Origin: Devosia sp. 2618 | Lineage (GTDB): Bacteria; Pseudomonadota; Alphaproteobacteria; Rhizobiales; Devosiaceae | DNA length: 64,000 bases | NCBI RefSeq assembly: GCF_040546815.1 | Contig: NZ_JBEPOO010000001.1 | Coordinates: forward strand, 1,178,001-1,242,000 | Direction: 5' to 3' | Program-made: the position numbers and the translations under genes | Notes under the pieces: model-generated | Told to the model about the DNA's origin: nothing | The model's database searches: none | What the model saw: the letters and a program-made list of their open reading frames with translations, nothing else | Part shown: positions 1-13,424 of the stretch, piece after piece | Layout of the letters: each line of letters begins with the position of its first letter | Numbering within the stretch: position 1 is the first letter of the stretch

Positions 1-140
1 CGGCTGGTACGATCACTGTGGCTCAGCTGCGTGATATCGCCGAAAAGAAGATGAAGGATCTCAACGCCGACAATATCGACGCCGCTGTGTCGATGATCGC
101 CGGCTCTGCCCGTTCCATGGGCATTCAGGTCGAGGGCTGA
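1..140 (+). CDS. rplK: 50S ribosomal protein L11, C-terminal end (partial)
   Basis: The window opens inside this gene; the last 45 codons are visible and end at TGA 138-140. The translated end (from [20 protein letters not shown] to the final GIQVEG) matches the RNA-binding C-terminal domain of L11, which binds the GTPase-associated region of 23S rRNA. It lies 4 bases before rplA, the usual rplK-rplA pair, so the two are surely co-transcribed. The start is outside the window. Confidence 0.95.
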   Translation, partial: AGTITVAQLRDIAEKKMKDLNADNIDAAVSMIAGSARSMGIQVEG

Positions 141-144
141 TTGA

Positions 145-837
145 ATGGCACACGTCGGTAAGAAGATCACGAAGGCCCGCGAGGGCATCGACCGCAACAA
201 GCTCTACAAGCTCGATGAAGCCGTGAAGATGGTCCGGGCTCGCGCCTCTGCCAAGTTCGACGAAACCATCGAGATCGCGATCAACCTCGGCGTTGATCCG
301 CGTCACGCTGACCAGATGGTCCGTGGCGTTGTGAACCTGCCAAACGGCACCGGCAAGACCGTGCGCGTTGCAGTGTTCGCCAAGGATGCCAAGGCAGACG
401 AGGCCCGCAAGGCTGGTGCCGACATCGTTGGTGCAGAAGACCTGATGGAACAGATCCTGGCTGGCAAGATCGATTTCGATCGTTGCATTGCTACTCCGGA
501 CATGATGCCTCTAGTTGGTCGCCTGGGTAAGATCCTGGGCCCACGTAACCTGATGCCAAACCCTAAGGTTGGTACGGTTACGCCAGACGTCGCCGGTGCC
601 GTTAAGTCGGCTAAGGGCGGCGCTGTTGAATACCGCGTCGAAAAGGCCGGTATCCTGCACGCAGGCGTTGGCAAGGTTTCTTTCTCGGAAGAAGCGCTGC
701 TCCAGAACATCAAGGCGTTCACCGACGCCGTTCTGAAGTCCAAGCCAGCTGGCGCCAAGGGCACCTATGTCAAGCGCGTTGCTGTTTCCTCGACTATGGG
801 CCCTGGCGTCCATGTTGAGCCAGCTTCGGCTCTCTAA
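145..837 (+). CDS. rplA: 50S ribosomal protein L1
   Basis: The 230-residue product has the normal L1 length and starts with [17 protein letters not shown]1 binds helix 76 of 23S rRNA at the stalk near the E site, and in many bacteria it also represses its own rplK-rplA mRNA. The conserved region [15 protein letters not shown] lies near residues 130-145. The ATG follows the rplK stop by 4 bases, so translation is probably coupled. A long leader for rplJ follows it. Confidence 0.98.
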   Translation: MAHVGKKITKAREGIDRNKLYKLDEAVKMVRARASAKFDETIEIAINLGVDPRHADQMVRGVVNLPNGTGKTVRVAVFAKDAKADEARKAGADIVGAEDLMEQILAGKIDFDRCIATPDMMPLVGRLGKILGPRNLMPNPKVGTVTPDVAGAVKSAKGGAVEYRVEKAGILHAGVGKVSFSEEALLQNIKAFTDAVLKSKPAGAKGTYVKRVAVSSTMGPGVHVEPASAL

Positions 838-1231
838 TTTCAGGATTTGAGTGTGGGCGTGTCCCGCCACTTATTTGCTGACGGAGTGAAGACGCTCTAA
901 CAAGAATTCCGGACGGTTTCGGCCGCCCGGGTATTCAATAAAGCGGTGCTTTCGCATTGGTTTGTTGAATTAAGTCCTGTCCGAGACTGCCGGTGCTGAT
1001 CAATCTGGGTCAGCTTAATGTCCACCGACGCCAGCATAGATGGGGTGAGACCACAATTTTCCTGCCTTGAATGGGGCAGGGTGATCGCGGTTCGAACCAG
1101 GCCAGTTGCCCTCGCGGGCAGCACGGTTGACAGGCATGTAACCGTTGCTCCTCTCCTTTCTTCGGAGAGTAGGGGGCAGCAATTGGCAATGGCCCGGCTG
1201 ACTTGCGCCGGGCTTAATGTGGAGACTAGCA
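838..1231 (+). promoter_or_regulatory. rplJ leader region (394 bp, no gene)
   Basis: No credible gene lies between rplA and rplJ. The segment holds two clear hairpins: a 6-bp stem at 1151-1156/1164-1169 (CTCTCC with GGAGAG) and a perfect 7-bp stem at 1192-1198/1207-1213 (GCCCGGC with GCCGGGC) that ends just before the rplJ ribosome binding site. Long structured leaders bound by the L10-L7/L12 complex control rplJ-rplL in many bacteria, so an autoregulatory L10 leader is the natural reading, but this is inferred from position and structure only. A TTGACA at 1127-1132 lacks a good -10 partner. Confidence 0.6.
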
Positions 1232-1753
1232 GTGGAAAGAGCGGAAAAGCGTGAGCTTGTCGCATCGCTTCAGTCAGCCCTTGGTGGCGCTGGATCGATC
1301 GTCCTCGCGCAGAATTCCGGTCTGACCGTAGCCAATCTGGAATCGCTTCGCCGTGAGGTGAAGGGTGCCGGTGGTTATGTGAAGATCGCAAAAAACCGTC
1401 TTGCCAAGCTTGCTCTTAAAGACACCGACCACGCGGACATCTCGGACCTGTTTATCGGTCCGATCGTCATCGCTTATGCGGCCGACCCCATGACTGCGCC
1501 GAAGATCGCGCAGAAGTTCGCTGACAAGAACGCAAAGTATGTCGTTCTTGGTGGCGTGATGGGCAAGACCGCTCTTGACGCGAATAGCGTCAAGGCGTTG
1601 TCGACCATGCCTTCGCTGGATGAACTGCGCGCAACGCTCGCCGGGATGCTCAAGCAGCCCGCAACGCGTATCGCGTCGGTCATCGTGGCGCCGGCTGGTG
1701 GTATTGCGCGCGTGTTGGCCGCTCATGCGGAAAAGAGCAACGAAGCAGCGTAA
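1232..1753 (+). CDS. rplJ: 50S ribosomal protein L10
   Basis: L10 anchors the L7/L12 dimers to form the ribosomal stalk, and the L10-L7/L12 complex usually represses its own mRNA. I chose the GTG at 1232 because the protein then begins (M)ERAEKRELVASL as in alphaproteobacterial L10, and a GGAGA sits 7 bases upstream. An in-frame ATG at 1217 would add five residues foreign to the family. The product has 173 residues, normal for the family. rplL follows 60 bases downstream. Confidence 0.95.
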   Translation: MERAEKRELVASLQSALGGAGSIVLAQNSGLTVANLESLRREVKGAGGYVKIAKNRLAKLALKDTDHADISDLFIGPIVIAYAADPMTAPKIAQKFADKNAKYVVLGGVMGKTALDANSVKALSTMPSLDELRATLAGMLKQPATRIASVIVAPAGGIARVLAAHAEKSNEAA

Positions 1754-1813
1754 CCCCATGGTCCCCATTGGGGGCCGGTTTGAACTGAACACCTTAAAAG
1801 AGAGATTTATCAA

Positions 1814-2185
1814 ATGGCCGATCTCGCCAAAATTGTTGACGACCTGTCTGCCCTGACCGTTCTGGAAGCTTCCGAGCTGTCGAAGCTGCTGGAAGAAAAG
1901 TGGGGCGTTTCCGCCGCCGCTCCAGTTGCTGTTGCTGCCGCTGCTGGTGCTCCAGCTGCTGCCGCTGAAGAAAAGACTGAATTTGACGTGATCCTCGCCT
2001 CGTTCGGCGACAACAAGATCAACGTCATCAAGGAAGTCCGTGCGATCACCGGTCTGGGCCTGGGCGAAGCCAAGGCACTGGTCGAAGCTGCACCAAAGGC
2101 AATCAAAGAAGGCGCGTCGAAGGCTGAAGCCGAAGACATCCAGAAGAAGCTTGAAGCTGCTGGCGCCAAGGTCGAACTCAAGTAA
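1814..2185 (+). CDS. rplL: 50S ribosomal protein L7/L12
   Basis: This 123-residue acidic stalk protein recruits translational GTPases. The N-terminal dimerisation part (about 1-35) is followed by an Ala/Val-rich flexible hinge (about 36-53) and the compact C-terminal domain, whose KPL-type surface appears as [19 protein letters not shown]. The sequence AAAGAGAG about 15 bases upstream serves as the ribosome binding site. A 10-bp hairpin just after the stop codon separates it from rpoB. Confidence 0.98.
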   Translation: MADLAKIVDDLSALTVLEASELSKLLEEKWGVSAAAPVAVAAAAGAPAAAAEEKTEFDVILASFGDNKINVIKEVRAITGLGLGEAKALVEAAPKAIKEGASKAEAEDIQKKLEAAGAKVELK

Positions 2186-2208
2186 TTTCGACTTCTGTCT
2201 TGAAATTT

Positions 2209-2249
2209 GCGAGATGGCGCTTTATGTGCCATCTCGCATCCTCGTTTTT
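2209..2249 (+). terminator. rplL-rpoB intergenic hairpin, probable attenuator
   Basis: A perfect 10-bp stem (2209-2218 with 2228-2237, GCGAGATGGC/GCCATCTCGC) with a 9-base loop lies 23 bases after the rplL stop and is followed at a short distance by TTTTT (2245-2249). In Escherichia coli a partial terminator in the same place lowers rpoBC expression relative to rplL. The offset T-run suggests partial termination or an RNA-processing site rather than a full stop. Confidence 0.65.
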
Positions 2250-2534
2250 GCGGGATGATTCGCCGGACCGATTGGATGGGTCCCTGGCGCCAATTTGCGG
2301 AATATATGACGAATTTGATGTCTGAGGCACGCTGACGTCCACGGAACCTCATGGTTGTTGACCATGGGGGTTTTGACGTTTTCGCGCCGATCTCTCCTTG
2401 GCTTGGAGGGTGTGCAGGCATTGTTGAGCTGAGACTAACCGCCTTTAACAGGGCGCATTTTCTGATACCCGACGGCTGATTGTCGGGTCTTTGGAGATGT
2501 GCCTCCGAGACAATCGCTAGACAAAGGAGCCCTC
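2250..2534 (+). promoter_or_regulatory. rpoB leader region
   Basis: No gene is seen here. A perfect 7-bp hairpin (2467-2473/2482-2488, ACCCGAC with GTCGGGT, 8-base loop) stands 46 bases before the rpoB start, and AAGGAG at 2524-2529 is the rpoB ribosome binding site. I see no convincing -35/-10 pair, so rpoBC is probably transcribed mainly by read-through from rplJL. Confidence 0.45.
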
Positions 2535-5500
2535 ATGGCTACCACGTTCAACGGCCGCCGCAAGGTACGCAAGTCCTTCGGATCCATTCGCGAAGTCACG
2601 GAGATGCCCAACCTGATCGAGGTCCAGAAGGCCTCCTATGATCAGTTTCTCCTCGTAGACGAGCCCAAGGGTGGCCGTCCCGATGAAGGGCTTCAATCCG
2701 TATTCCGTTCGGTTTTCCCGATCACCGATTTTTCGAACACTGCTTCGCTTGAATTCGTGAAGTACGAGTTCGAACAGCCGAAGTATGACATCGACGAGTG
2801 CCGTGCGCGCGACATCACGTTCGCTGCCCCACTCAAGGTGACGCTTCGCCTGATCGTGTTCGAAGTGGACGAAGAAACCGGTGCCCGCTCCGTCAAGGAC
2901 ATCAAGGAGCAGGACGTCTATATGGGCGACATGCCCTTCATGACGATGAACGGCACCTTTATCGTCAACGGCACCGAGCGCGTTATCGTCTCGCAGATGC
3001 ACCGTTCGCCCGGCGTGTTCTTCGATCACGACAAGGGCAAGACCCACTCGTCCGGCAAGCTGCTGTTTGCTGGCCGTATCATTCCGTACCGCGGTAGCTG
3101 GCTCGATATCGAATTCGACGCCAAGGACGTGGTGTTCGCGCGTATCGACCGTCGTCGCAAGATCCCGGTCACGTCGCTGCTCAAGGCTCTCGGTATGGAT
3201 ACCGAAGAGATCCTGAGCACGTATTACAATACGCTGACCTACGAAAAGACGGCGACCGGTTGGCAGAAGCCATACGACGCCGAGAAGATGAAGAATGCCA
3301 AGCCATCGACGGACCTGATCGACGCCAAGACTGGCGACGTCGTCCACGAAGCTGGCAAGAAGCTCTCGGCCCGTCAGGCCAAGAAGCTGGCCGAAAACGG
3401 CCTGACGCACCTGCTGGCGGTCGATGAAGACCTCTATGGCATGTATGTCGCCGAAGACCTGATCAACATGAAGACTGGTGAAGTCTACATGGAAGCAGGC
3501 GACGAGCTCGACGAAAAGACCCTGACCAAGATGGTCGAGCTGGGCTTTGACGAGCTGCCTCTGCTCGACATCGATCACATCTCGATCGGGGGCTACATCC
3601 GCAACACGCTCGCCGTGGACAAGAACGAAACGCGTGAAGACGCGCTGTTCGACATCTACCGCGTGATGCGTCCTGGTGAGCCACCAACCGTCGACACTGC
3701 CGAAGCCATGTTCCAGTCGCTGTTCTTTGACAGCGAGCGCTATGACCTGTCTGCCGTTGGTCGCGTGAAGATGAACATGCGTCTCGAGCTCGACGCTCCA
3801 GACACCATGCGCACGCTGCGCAAGGAAGACATCGTTGAAGTCGTCCGCACGCTGGTCGATCTGCGCGATGGCCGTGGCGAAATCGACGACATCGACAACC
3901 TCGGCAACCGTCGCGTTCGCTCGGTTGGTGAGCTGATGGAAAACTCGTACCGCCTTGGCCTGCTCCGCATGGAACGCGCCATCAAGGAACGTATGAGCTC
4001 GGTCGAAATCGACACCGTGATGCCGCAGGACCTGATCAACGCAAAGCCGGCTGCTGCCGCTGTGCGCGAGTTCTTTGGTTCGTCGCAGCTGTCCCAGTTC
4101 ATGGATCAGACGAATCCGCTGTCAGAAATCACCCACAAGCGTCGTCTTTCGGCGCTTGGGCCTGGTGGTCTGACACGCGAGCGTGCTGGCTTTGAAGTTC
4201 GTGACGTTCACCCAACCCACTACGGCCGTATCTGCCCGATTGAGACCCCAGAAGGTCCAAACATTGGTCTGATCAACTCGCTGTCGACATTCGCCCGCGT
4301 CAACAAGTACGGTTTCATCGAGACCCCGTACCGCAAGATCGTGGACGGCGTTCTGACCGAAGACGTCGTGTACCTCTCCGCTATGGAAGAGGCCAAGCAC
4401 TACGTCGCTCAGGCTAACGTGCAGTTCAACAAGGACGGCACTCTGCAGGACGATCTGGTTGTTGCCCGCCACGCCGGCGACAACGGCCTGACGCCTAAGG
4501 AAAACGTCGACCTTATGGACGTTTCGCCAAAGCAGATGGTGTCGGTTGCGGCATCGCTGATCCCGTTCCTTGAGAACGACGACGCCAACCGTGCTCTGAT
4601 GGGCTCGAACATGCAGCGTCAGGCTGTGCCGCTGCTGCGCGCTCATGCGCCGTTCGTTGGTACCGGCATGGAAGCTGTTGTGGCTCGCGACTCTGGCGCT
4701 GCTATCGTCGCCAAGCGCAAGGGCATCGTCGATCAGGTGGATGCGACCCGTATCGTTATTCGCGCAACGGAAGAAACCGATGCGTCGAAGTCGGGCGTCG
4801 ACATCTACAACCTGATGAAGTTCCAGCGTTCGAACCAGTCGACCTGCATCAACCAGCGTCCGCTGGTGGTTGTTGGTGATCACGTCAACCAGGGCGACAT
4901 CATCGCCGACGGTCCATCGACCGAACTGGGTGATCTGGCTCTGGGCCGTAACGTGCTCGTCGCGTTCATGCCCTGGAACGGTTACAACTTCGAAGACTCC
5001 ATTCTGCTGAGCGAAAAGATCGCGATGCAGGACGTCTTCACCTCGATCCATATCGAGGAATATGAAGTGATGGCCCGCGACACCAAGCTTGGTCCAGAAG
5101 AAATCACGCGCGACATTCCGAACGTCTCGGAAGAAGCGCTGAAGAACCTCGACGAAGCCGGTATCGTGCACATCGGTGCTGAAGTGATGCCAGGCGACAT
5201 TCTGGTCGGCAAGATCACCCCCAAGGGTGAATCGCCAATGACGCCAGAAGAAAAGCTGCTCCGCGCCATCTTCGGCGAGAAGGCATCTGACGTTCGCGAT
5301 ACCTCGCTCCGTGTTCCACCGGGCGATGCTGGTACTGTTGTTGAAGTGCGCGTGTTCAATCGCCACGGCATCGACAAGGACGAGCGCGCCATGGCTATCG
5401 AGCGCGAAGAAATCGAACGCCTCGCCAAGGACCGTGACGACGAACAGTCGATCCTCGACCGTAACGTCTATGCGCGTCTCAAGGAAATGCTGTTCGGCAA

Positions 5501-6677
5501 GGCTGCTACGGCGGGTCCAAAGGGCTATGTCGTCGGCACCAAGCTCAATGACCAGATGTTCGAGGCTCAGCCTCGTTCGAAGTGGTGGCAGTTCGCGGTT
5601 GATGACGACAAGGTCATGACCGAGATGGAAGCGCTTCATGCTCAGTATGAAGAGAGCCGCCGTCTGCTCGAACAGCGCTTCATCGACAAGGTGGACAAGC
5701 TGCAGCGTGGCGACGAATTGCCTCCTGGCGTGATGAAGATGGTCAAGGTCTTCATCGCTACCAAGCGCAAGATCCAGCCAGGCGACAAGATGGCCGGTCG
5801 TCACGGTAACAAGGGTGTGGTTTCCCGCATCGTTCCCGTCGAAGACATGCCTTACCTTGAAGACGGTACGTCCGTTGACATCGTGCTGAACCCGCTGGGC
5901 GTGCCTTCGCGCATGAACGTCGGCCAGATCCTCGAAACTCACCTGGGCTGGGCTTGCGCCGGCATGGGCAAGAAGATTGACGAGATGGTCCGTGCGTATC
6001 AGCGCAATGGCGATCTGAAGCCGCTGCGTCTTGAAGTTCAGGACCTGTTTGCTGGTGATGAATCCATCACCGACCTCGACGATGACGGTCTCGTGCGTCT
6101 CGGCGAACACCTCTCCAAGGGCGTGTCGATCGCGACCCCGGTGTTCGACGGTGCCAAGGAAGCCGATATCGTGGTGATGCTGGAACGGGCAGGGCTTAAG
6201 GCCTCCGGTCAGTCCACCGTGTTCGACGGTCGTTCCGGTGAGCAGTTTGATCGTCAGGTGACGGTTGGGTATATCTATATGCTCAAGCTCGACCACCTCG
6301 TGGACAACAAGATCCACGCCCGTTCGATCGGTCCTTACTCGCTGGTCACCCAGCAGCCACTCGGTGGTAAGGCCCAGTTCGGTGGTCAGCGCTTCGGCGA
6401 GATGGAAGTGTGGGCTCTCGAGGCCTATGGCGCGGCTTATACGCTCCAGGAAATGCTTACCATCAAGTCGGACGACGTTGCTGGCCGTACCAAGGTCTAC
6501 GAGTCCATCGTGCGCGGCGACGATACGTTCGAGCCGGGCATCCCCGAGAGCTTCAACGTTCTGGTCAAGGAAATCCGTTCGCTCGGTCTCAATGTCGAAC
6601 TCGACATGCGTGAGATCGAGGGTGACGGCTCCCAGGCCGAAGCGGAGCTCGCACCTCCTCAGGAAGCGGCGGAATAA
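2535..6677 (+). CDS. rpoB: DNA-directed RNA polymerase subunit beta
   Basis: RpoB forms, with beta-prime, the catalytic core of RNA polymerase. I chose ATG 2535 because AAGGAG lies 6 bases upstream and the protein then begins [16 protein letters not shown]; a TTG start 12 codons earlier would add non-family residues. The length is 1380 residues, as in other Hyphomicrobiales. The rifampicin pocket is intact ([20 protein letters not shown] from residue 518): the residues matching E. coli D516, H526 and S531 are wild type, while the position of N518 holds Thr. The C-terminal clamp segment around [14 protein letters not shown] is present. Confidence 0.99.
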   Translation: MATTFNGRRKVRKSFGSIREVTEMPNLIEVQKASYDQFLLVDEPKGGRPDEGLQSVFRSVFPITDFSNTASLEFVKYEFEQPKYDIDECRARDITFAAPLKVTLRLIVFEVDEETGARSVKDIKEQDVYMGDMPFMTMNGTFIVNGTERVIVSQMHRSPGVFFDHDKGKTHSSGKLLFAGRIIPYRGSWLDIEFDAKDVVFARIDRRRKIPVTSLLKALGMDTEEILSTYYNTLTYEKTATGWQKPYDAEKMKNAKPSTDLIDAKTGDVVHEAGKKLSARQAKKLAENGLTHLLAVDEDLYGMYVAEDLINMKTGEVYMEAGDELDEKTLTKMVELGFDELPLLDIDHISIGGYIRNTLAVDKNETREDALFDIYRVMRPGEPPTVDTAEAMFQSLFFDSERYDLSAVGRVKMNMRLELDAPDTMRTLRKEDIVEVVRTLVDLRDGRGEIDDIDNLGNRRVRSVGELMENSYRLGLLRMERAIKERMSSVEIDTVMPQDLINAKPAAAAVREFFGSSQLSQFMDQTNPLSEITHKRRLSALGPGGLTRERAGFEVRDVHPTHYGRICPIETPEGPNIGLINSLSTFARVNKYGFIETPYRKIVDGVLTEDVVYLSAMEEAKHYVAQANVQFNKDGTLQDDLVVARHAGDNGLTPKENVDLMDVSPKQMVSVAASLIPFLENDDANRALMGSNMQRQAVPLLRAHAPFVGTGMEAVVARDSGAAIVAKRKGIVDQVDATRIVIRATEETDASKSGVDIYNLMKFQRSNQSTCINQRPLVVVGDHVNQGDIIADGPSTELGDLALGRNVLVAFMPWNGYNFEDSILLSEKIAMQDVFTSIHIEEYEVMARDTKLGPEEITRDIPNVSEEALKNLDEAGIVHIGAEVMPGDILVGKITPKGESPMTPEEKLLRAIFGEKASDVRDTSLRVPPGDAGTVVEVRVFNRHGIDKDERAMAIEREEIERLAKDRDDEQSILDRNVYARLKEMLFGKAATAGPKGYVVGTKLNDQMFEAQPRSKWWQFAVDDDKVMTEMEALHAQYEESRRLLEQRFIDKVDKLQRGDELPPGVMKMVKVFIATKRKIQPGDKMAGRHGNKGVVSRIVPVEDMPYLEDGTSVDIVLNPLGVPSRMNVGQILETHLGWACAGMGKKIDEMVRAYQRNGDLKPLRLEVQDLFAGDESITDLDDDGLVRLGEHLSKGVSIATPVFDGAKEADIVVMLERAGLKASGQSTVFDGRSGEQFDRQVTVGYIYMLKLDHLVDNKIHARSIGPYSLVTQQPLGGKAQFGGQRFGEMEVWALEAYGAAYTLQEMLTIKSDDVAGRTKVYESIVRGDDTFEPGIPESFNVLVKEIRSLGLNVELDMREIEGDGSQAEAELAPPQEAAE

Positions 6678-6709
6678 TCCGGCACTTCCTACCCCCATTC
6701 ACTTCCTGA

Positions 6710-6734
6710 GGGAGCAGGGCGCAAGCCCGCTCCC
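6710..6734 (+). promoter_or_regulatory. rpoB-rpoC intercistronic hairpin with GCAA tetraloop
   Basis: The 78-base gap between rpoB and rpoC holds a 10-bp stem (GGGAGC-A-GGGC with GCCC-GCTCCC) with a single bulged A at 6716 and a GCAA loop at 6721-6724, a GNRA-type tetraloop. It ends 6 bases before the rpoC ribosome binding site (AAGAGGAGAG, 6741-6750). It may act as an RNA-processing or stability element, or modulate rpoC initiation; no T-run follows, so it is not a terminator. Confidence 0.6.
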
Positions 6735-6755
6735 GACGGAAAGAGGAGAGAATTG

Positions 6756-10940
<4,185 letters not shown>

Positions 10941-10965
10941 GGCTCGTTACAATATTGAATGATGG

Positions 10966-10994
10966 AAGGGGGCCGAAAGGCTCCCTTTCTTTTT
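10966..10994 (+). terminator. Rho-independent terminator of the rpoBC operon
   Basis: A 9-bp stem (AAGGGGGCC with GGCTCCCTT, one G-T wobble) closes on a GAAA tetraloop at 10975-10978 and is followed by TCTTTTT. It starts 26 bases after the rpoC stop codon. Confidence 0.9.
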
Positions 10995-11085
10995 GGTCTG
11001 TGCGCTTGGTTTGATCCCAATCATTGCTCGCTTGTGCAGGGCGATGTTAGTCAGACTTGGACCCCACCCAGCGAGAGATCAAGCG

Positions 11086-11529
11086 ATGACATATAAGACA
11101 ATCCTGGTTGCAAGTGACGGATCGGAACTGGCCAAGCGTGCTGTCGTTCAGGCAGGCGCCATCGCTAAGGCGCTGGGTGCATCGCTTTCGGTTGTCACGG
11201 TGTCATCGCCGCCACCGACTTTTGCTGCGGCCGAAATTGGCTGGAGTGTTCCTCCCAATGTGTTTGACCAGATCCACGCCGCCAATGATGCGGCCGCGTC
11301 CAAGATCTTCGCGCAGGCCAAGGTGGCATCCGGTATAGCGATCAGCAAAAGTGTGCATTTCCAAAACGCATCGCCGGCCGACGGCATTATCGAAACTGCC
11401 AAGCAGCTCGGGGCCGACCTGATCGTCATGGGATCGCATGGCCACTCCGGTCTCAACCGTTTGTTGCTGGGTAGCCAGGCTACCAAGGTGCTGGCGCATT
11501 CGACGGTTCCAGTTCTCATCGTCAAATAG
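11086..11529 (+). CDS. Universal stress protein, UspA family
   Basis: The 147-residue product is a single USP domain (Rossmann-like alpha/beta). It starts MTYKTILVASDGSELAKRAV with the family's first strand and Asp, and ends with the ATP-binding pattern G-2x-G-9x-G-S (GSHGHSGLNRLLLGS) near residues 113-127, so it probably belongs to the ATP-binding subgroup. I chose ATG 11086 because residues added by earlier starts do not fit the fold. It stands alone between two terminators. USPs support survival under starvation, heat or oxidative stress; the exact role here is unknown. Confidence 0.93.
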   Translation: MTYKTILVASDGSELAKRAVVQAGAIAKALGASLSVVTVSSPPPTFAAAEIGWSVPPNVFDQIHAANDAAASKIFAQAKVASGIAISKSVHFQNASPADGIIETAKQLGADLIVMGSHGHSGLNRLLLGSQATKVLAHSTVPVLIVK

Positions 11530-11559
11530 GTGGACGTTCCGAGTACTGGTGCAAACAAG

Positions 11560-11582
11560 AAAGGGGCCGATATGGCCCCTTT
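11560..11582. terminator. Bidirectional terminator between usp and the YbjN-like gene
   Basis: A perfect 9-bp stem (AAAGGGGCC at 11560-11568 with GGCCCCTTT at 11574-11582) with loop GATAT lies between two convergent genes. On the minus strand the stem continues into TTTCTTGTTTG, giving the better T-tail, so it probably ends both transcripts. Confidence 0.75.
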
Positions 11583-11607
11583 GCAAATACGGCGATAAGT
11601 TTGGCGC

Positions 11608-12072
11608 TTAGTAGCCAATGTGTTCGGAAAACTGGTGCACGATCTGTTCCCAAAGGTCGAACTGGGACTCCAGATACTTGGCACTGACACCCTGGACGAG
11701 GTCCAGATCCATCTCGACGCACGCATCATCATCGCTATCAAGATAGGCTCGGCTGAAACGCTTGTTCCTGTTCCAGTCGTTTATATCTTCAAGGGAGGGC
11801 TTGTTGTCGAGGAAGCCGATATAGAAGTTGATATCTTCGCATCGTTTGTTCTTGGTGCAGTTCTGGAAGAAAATATGGTAGTCGAGGCCGTCCATATTTC
11901 CCGAAATCTGCGGGTCGCCGTTGCTTTGCTTGGTGAGTTCTGCCTTGCCATAGCCGCGCGCGATGCTGAGAATTTCGCCGGTATCGGAGCCGGTGAGCAT
12001 CGTTTGGGCCTGCGAGGGAGCCGAGAGGGTCGCGGCAAGGGCGGCGCCTGCGATCATCGTGCTGAATTTCAT
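11608..12072 (-). CDS. Secreted YbjN-domain protein
   Basis: The 154-residue product starts with a Sec signal peptide (MKFSTMIAGAALAATLSAPSQ, likely cut after AQA near residue 23), then a domain resembling the YbjN/type III secretion chaperone-like family that is common in alphaproteobacterial periplasmic proteins. Two Cys residues in NCTKNKRCED could form a disulfide. I chose ATG 12072 because AGGAGAA lies just upstream and the signal peptide begins there; a longer open frame upstream lacks both. It runs against the surrounding operons. Its function is unknown. Confidence 0.75.
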   Translation of the reverse strand: MKFSTMIAGAALAATLSAPSQAQTMLTGSDTGEILSIARGYGKAELTKQSNGDPQISGNMDGLDYHIFFQNCTKNKRCEDINFYIGFLDNKPSLEDINDWNRNKRFSRAYLDSDDDACVEMDLDLVQGVSAKYLESQFDLWEQIVHQFSEHIGY

Positions 12073-12557
12073 TCTATTCTCCTTCCCGACGGGAGGTCGG
12101 CTGGTCATTGGTTGAGTGCCCCTCGGGTGTGATCCTACACATATAGAGAGTCGCGACCAGCGCTCACGTGCCAAATTGAAACAGGAGGGTAGGGGATAAG
12201 TTACTCCTCGCCCATGCATCAGCGTAAAGCTATTGCAAGCCTCTGCATGGCTACCTCGCGGCTTTTTCACGAAAGAATCCTTGACGCCCGGGCGAGTCGG
12301 TTCTAAACAGCGCCTACCTAAGCGGTCGGTCGTGAATGTCACACCGGGTCCCTGCCATCTTGTGCGGGAATCCAGGACACTCAAACACACTGTCGGGTAA
12401 CTAGACGAAGCAAATCCTTGTGCGCATGACTGCCCGCGTTAAGCAGGTGGTCCGCTGCAATTAAGGCGCCGCCGTACTCTCTTGTAGAGGTCGGATGAGC
12501 GCCGTTTTGGTTTGCTTAGCTAGACCGCAATGAATTTTGGACGATGGAAAGAGCGAA
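12073..12557. other. Intergenic region before the str operon (485 bp)
   Basis: I see no gene here. The region separates the divergent YbjN-like gene from rpsL and holds one fair promoter candidate for the str operon (12281-12309). No long structured element is evident. A weak GGAAAG (12546-12551) precedes the rpsL start. Confidence 0.5.
12281..12309 (+). promoter_or_regulatory. Candidate promoter of the str operon
   Basis: TTGACG (12281-12286), a 17-base spacer and TAAACA (12304-12309) lie about 250 bases upstream of rpsL. The same arrangement, TTGACT-17-TAAAGA, occurs before rpsM, which supports both. The -35 fits the alphaproteobacterial sigma-70 preference; the -10 is only moderately good. 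Confidence 0.4.
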
Positions 12558-12929
12558 ATGCCCACCATTAATCAGCTGATCCGCAAACCACGCGCCAGCA
12601 AGCCAAAGCGGAACAAGGTTCCGGCCATGGAAGCTAACCCGCAGAAGCGCGGCGTATGCTCTCGTGTGTACACGACTACCCCTAAGAAGCCGAACTCGGC
12701 TCTGCGTAAGGTTGCCAAGGTTCGCCTGACCAACCAGCGCGAAGTGATTTCGTACATTCCAGGTGAAGGTCACAACCTGCAGGAGCACTCCGTGGTCCTG
12801 ATCCGTGGCGGCCGCGTTCGCGACTTGCCGGGCGTTCGTTACCACGTGCTCCGCGGCGTTCTCGACACGCAGAGCGTCAAGGACCGCAAGCAACGCCGTT
12901 CGAAGTACGGCGCGAAGCGTCCGAAGTAA
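12558..12929 (+). CDS. rpsL: 30S ribosomal protein S12, with Arg at position 88
   Basis: S12 lies at the decoding centre and controls accuracy. The 123-residue product starts [14 protein letters not shown] at ATG 12558; an in-frame TTG at 12537 adds residues that do not belong. Lys43 is conserved in TTPKKPNS, but the second streptomycin-linked lysine (K88 counting Met, in [13 protein letters not shown] of E. coli) is Arg here (codon CGC, 12819-12821). Lys-to-Arg at this site is a known streptomycin-resistance change in E. coli and Mycobacterium tuberculosis. It heads the rpsL-rpsG-fusA-tuf operon. Confidence 0.98.
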   Translation: MPTINQLIRKPRASKPKRNKVPAMEANPQKRGVCSRVYTTTPKKPNSALRKVAKVRLTNQREVISYIPGEGHNLQEHSVVLIRGGRVRDLPGVRYHVLRGVLDTQSVKDRKQRRSKYGAKRPK

Positions 12930-13412
<483 letters not shown>

Positions 13413-13424
13413 TAGGAGCACCTC

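Noticed and set aside
1127..1155. TTGACA before rplJ as a promoter
   Set aside because: No acceptable -10 hexamer lies 16-18 bases downstream (the sequence there is CCTCTC).
4086..4160. Rifampicin resistance in RpoB
   Set aside because: The key residues matching E. coli D516, H526 and S531 are wild type; Thr at the N518 position is not a known strong resistance change.
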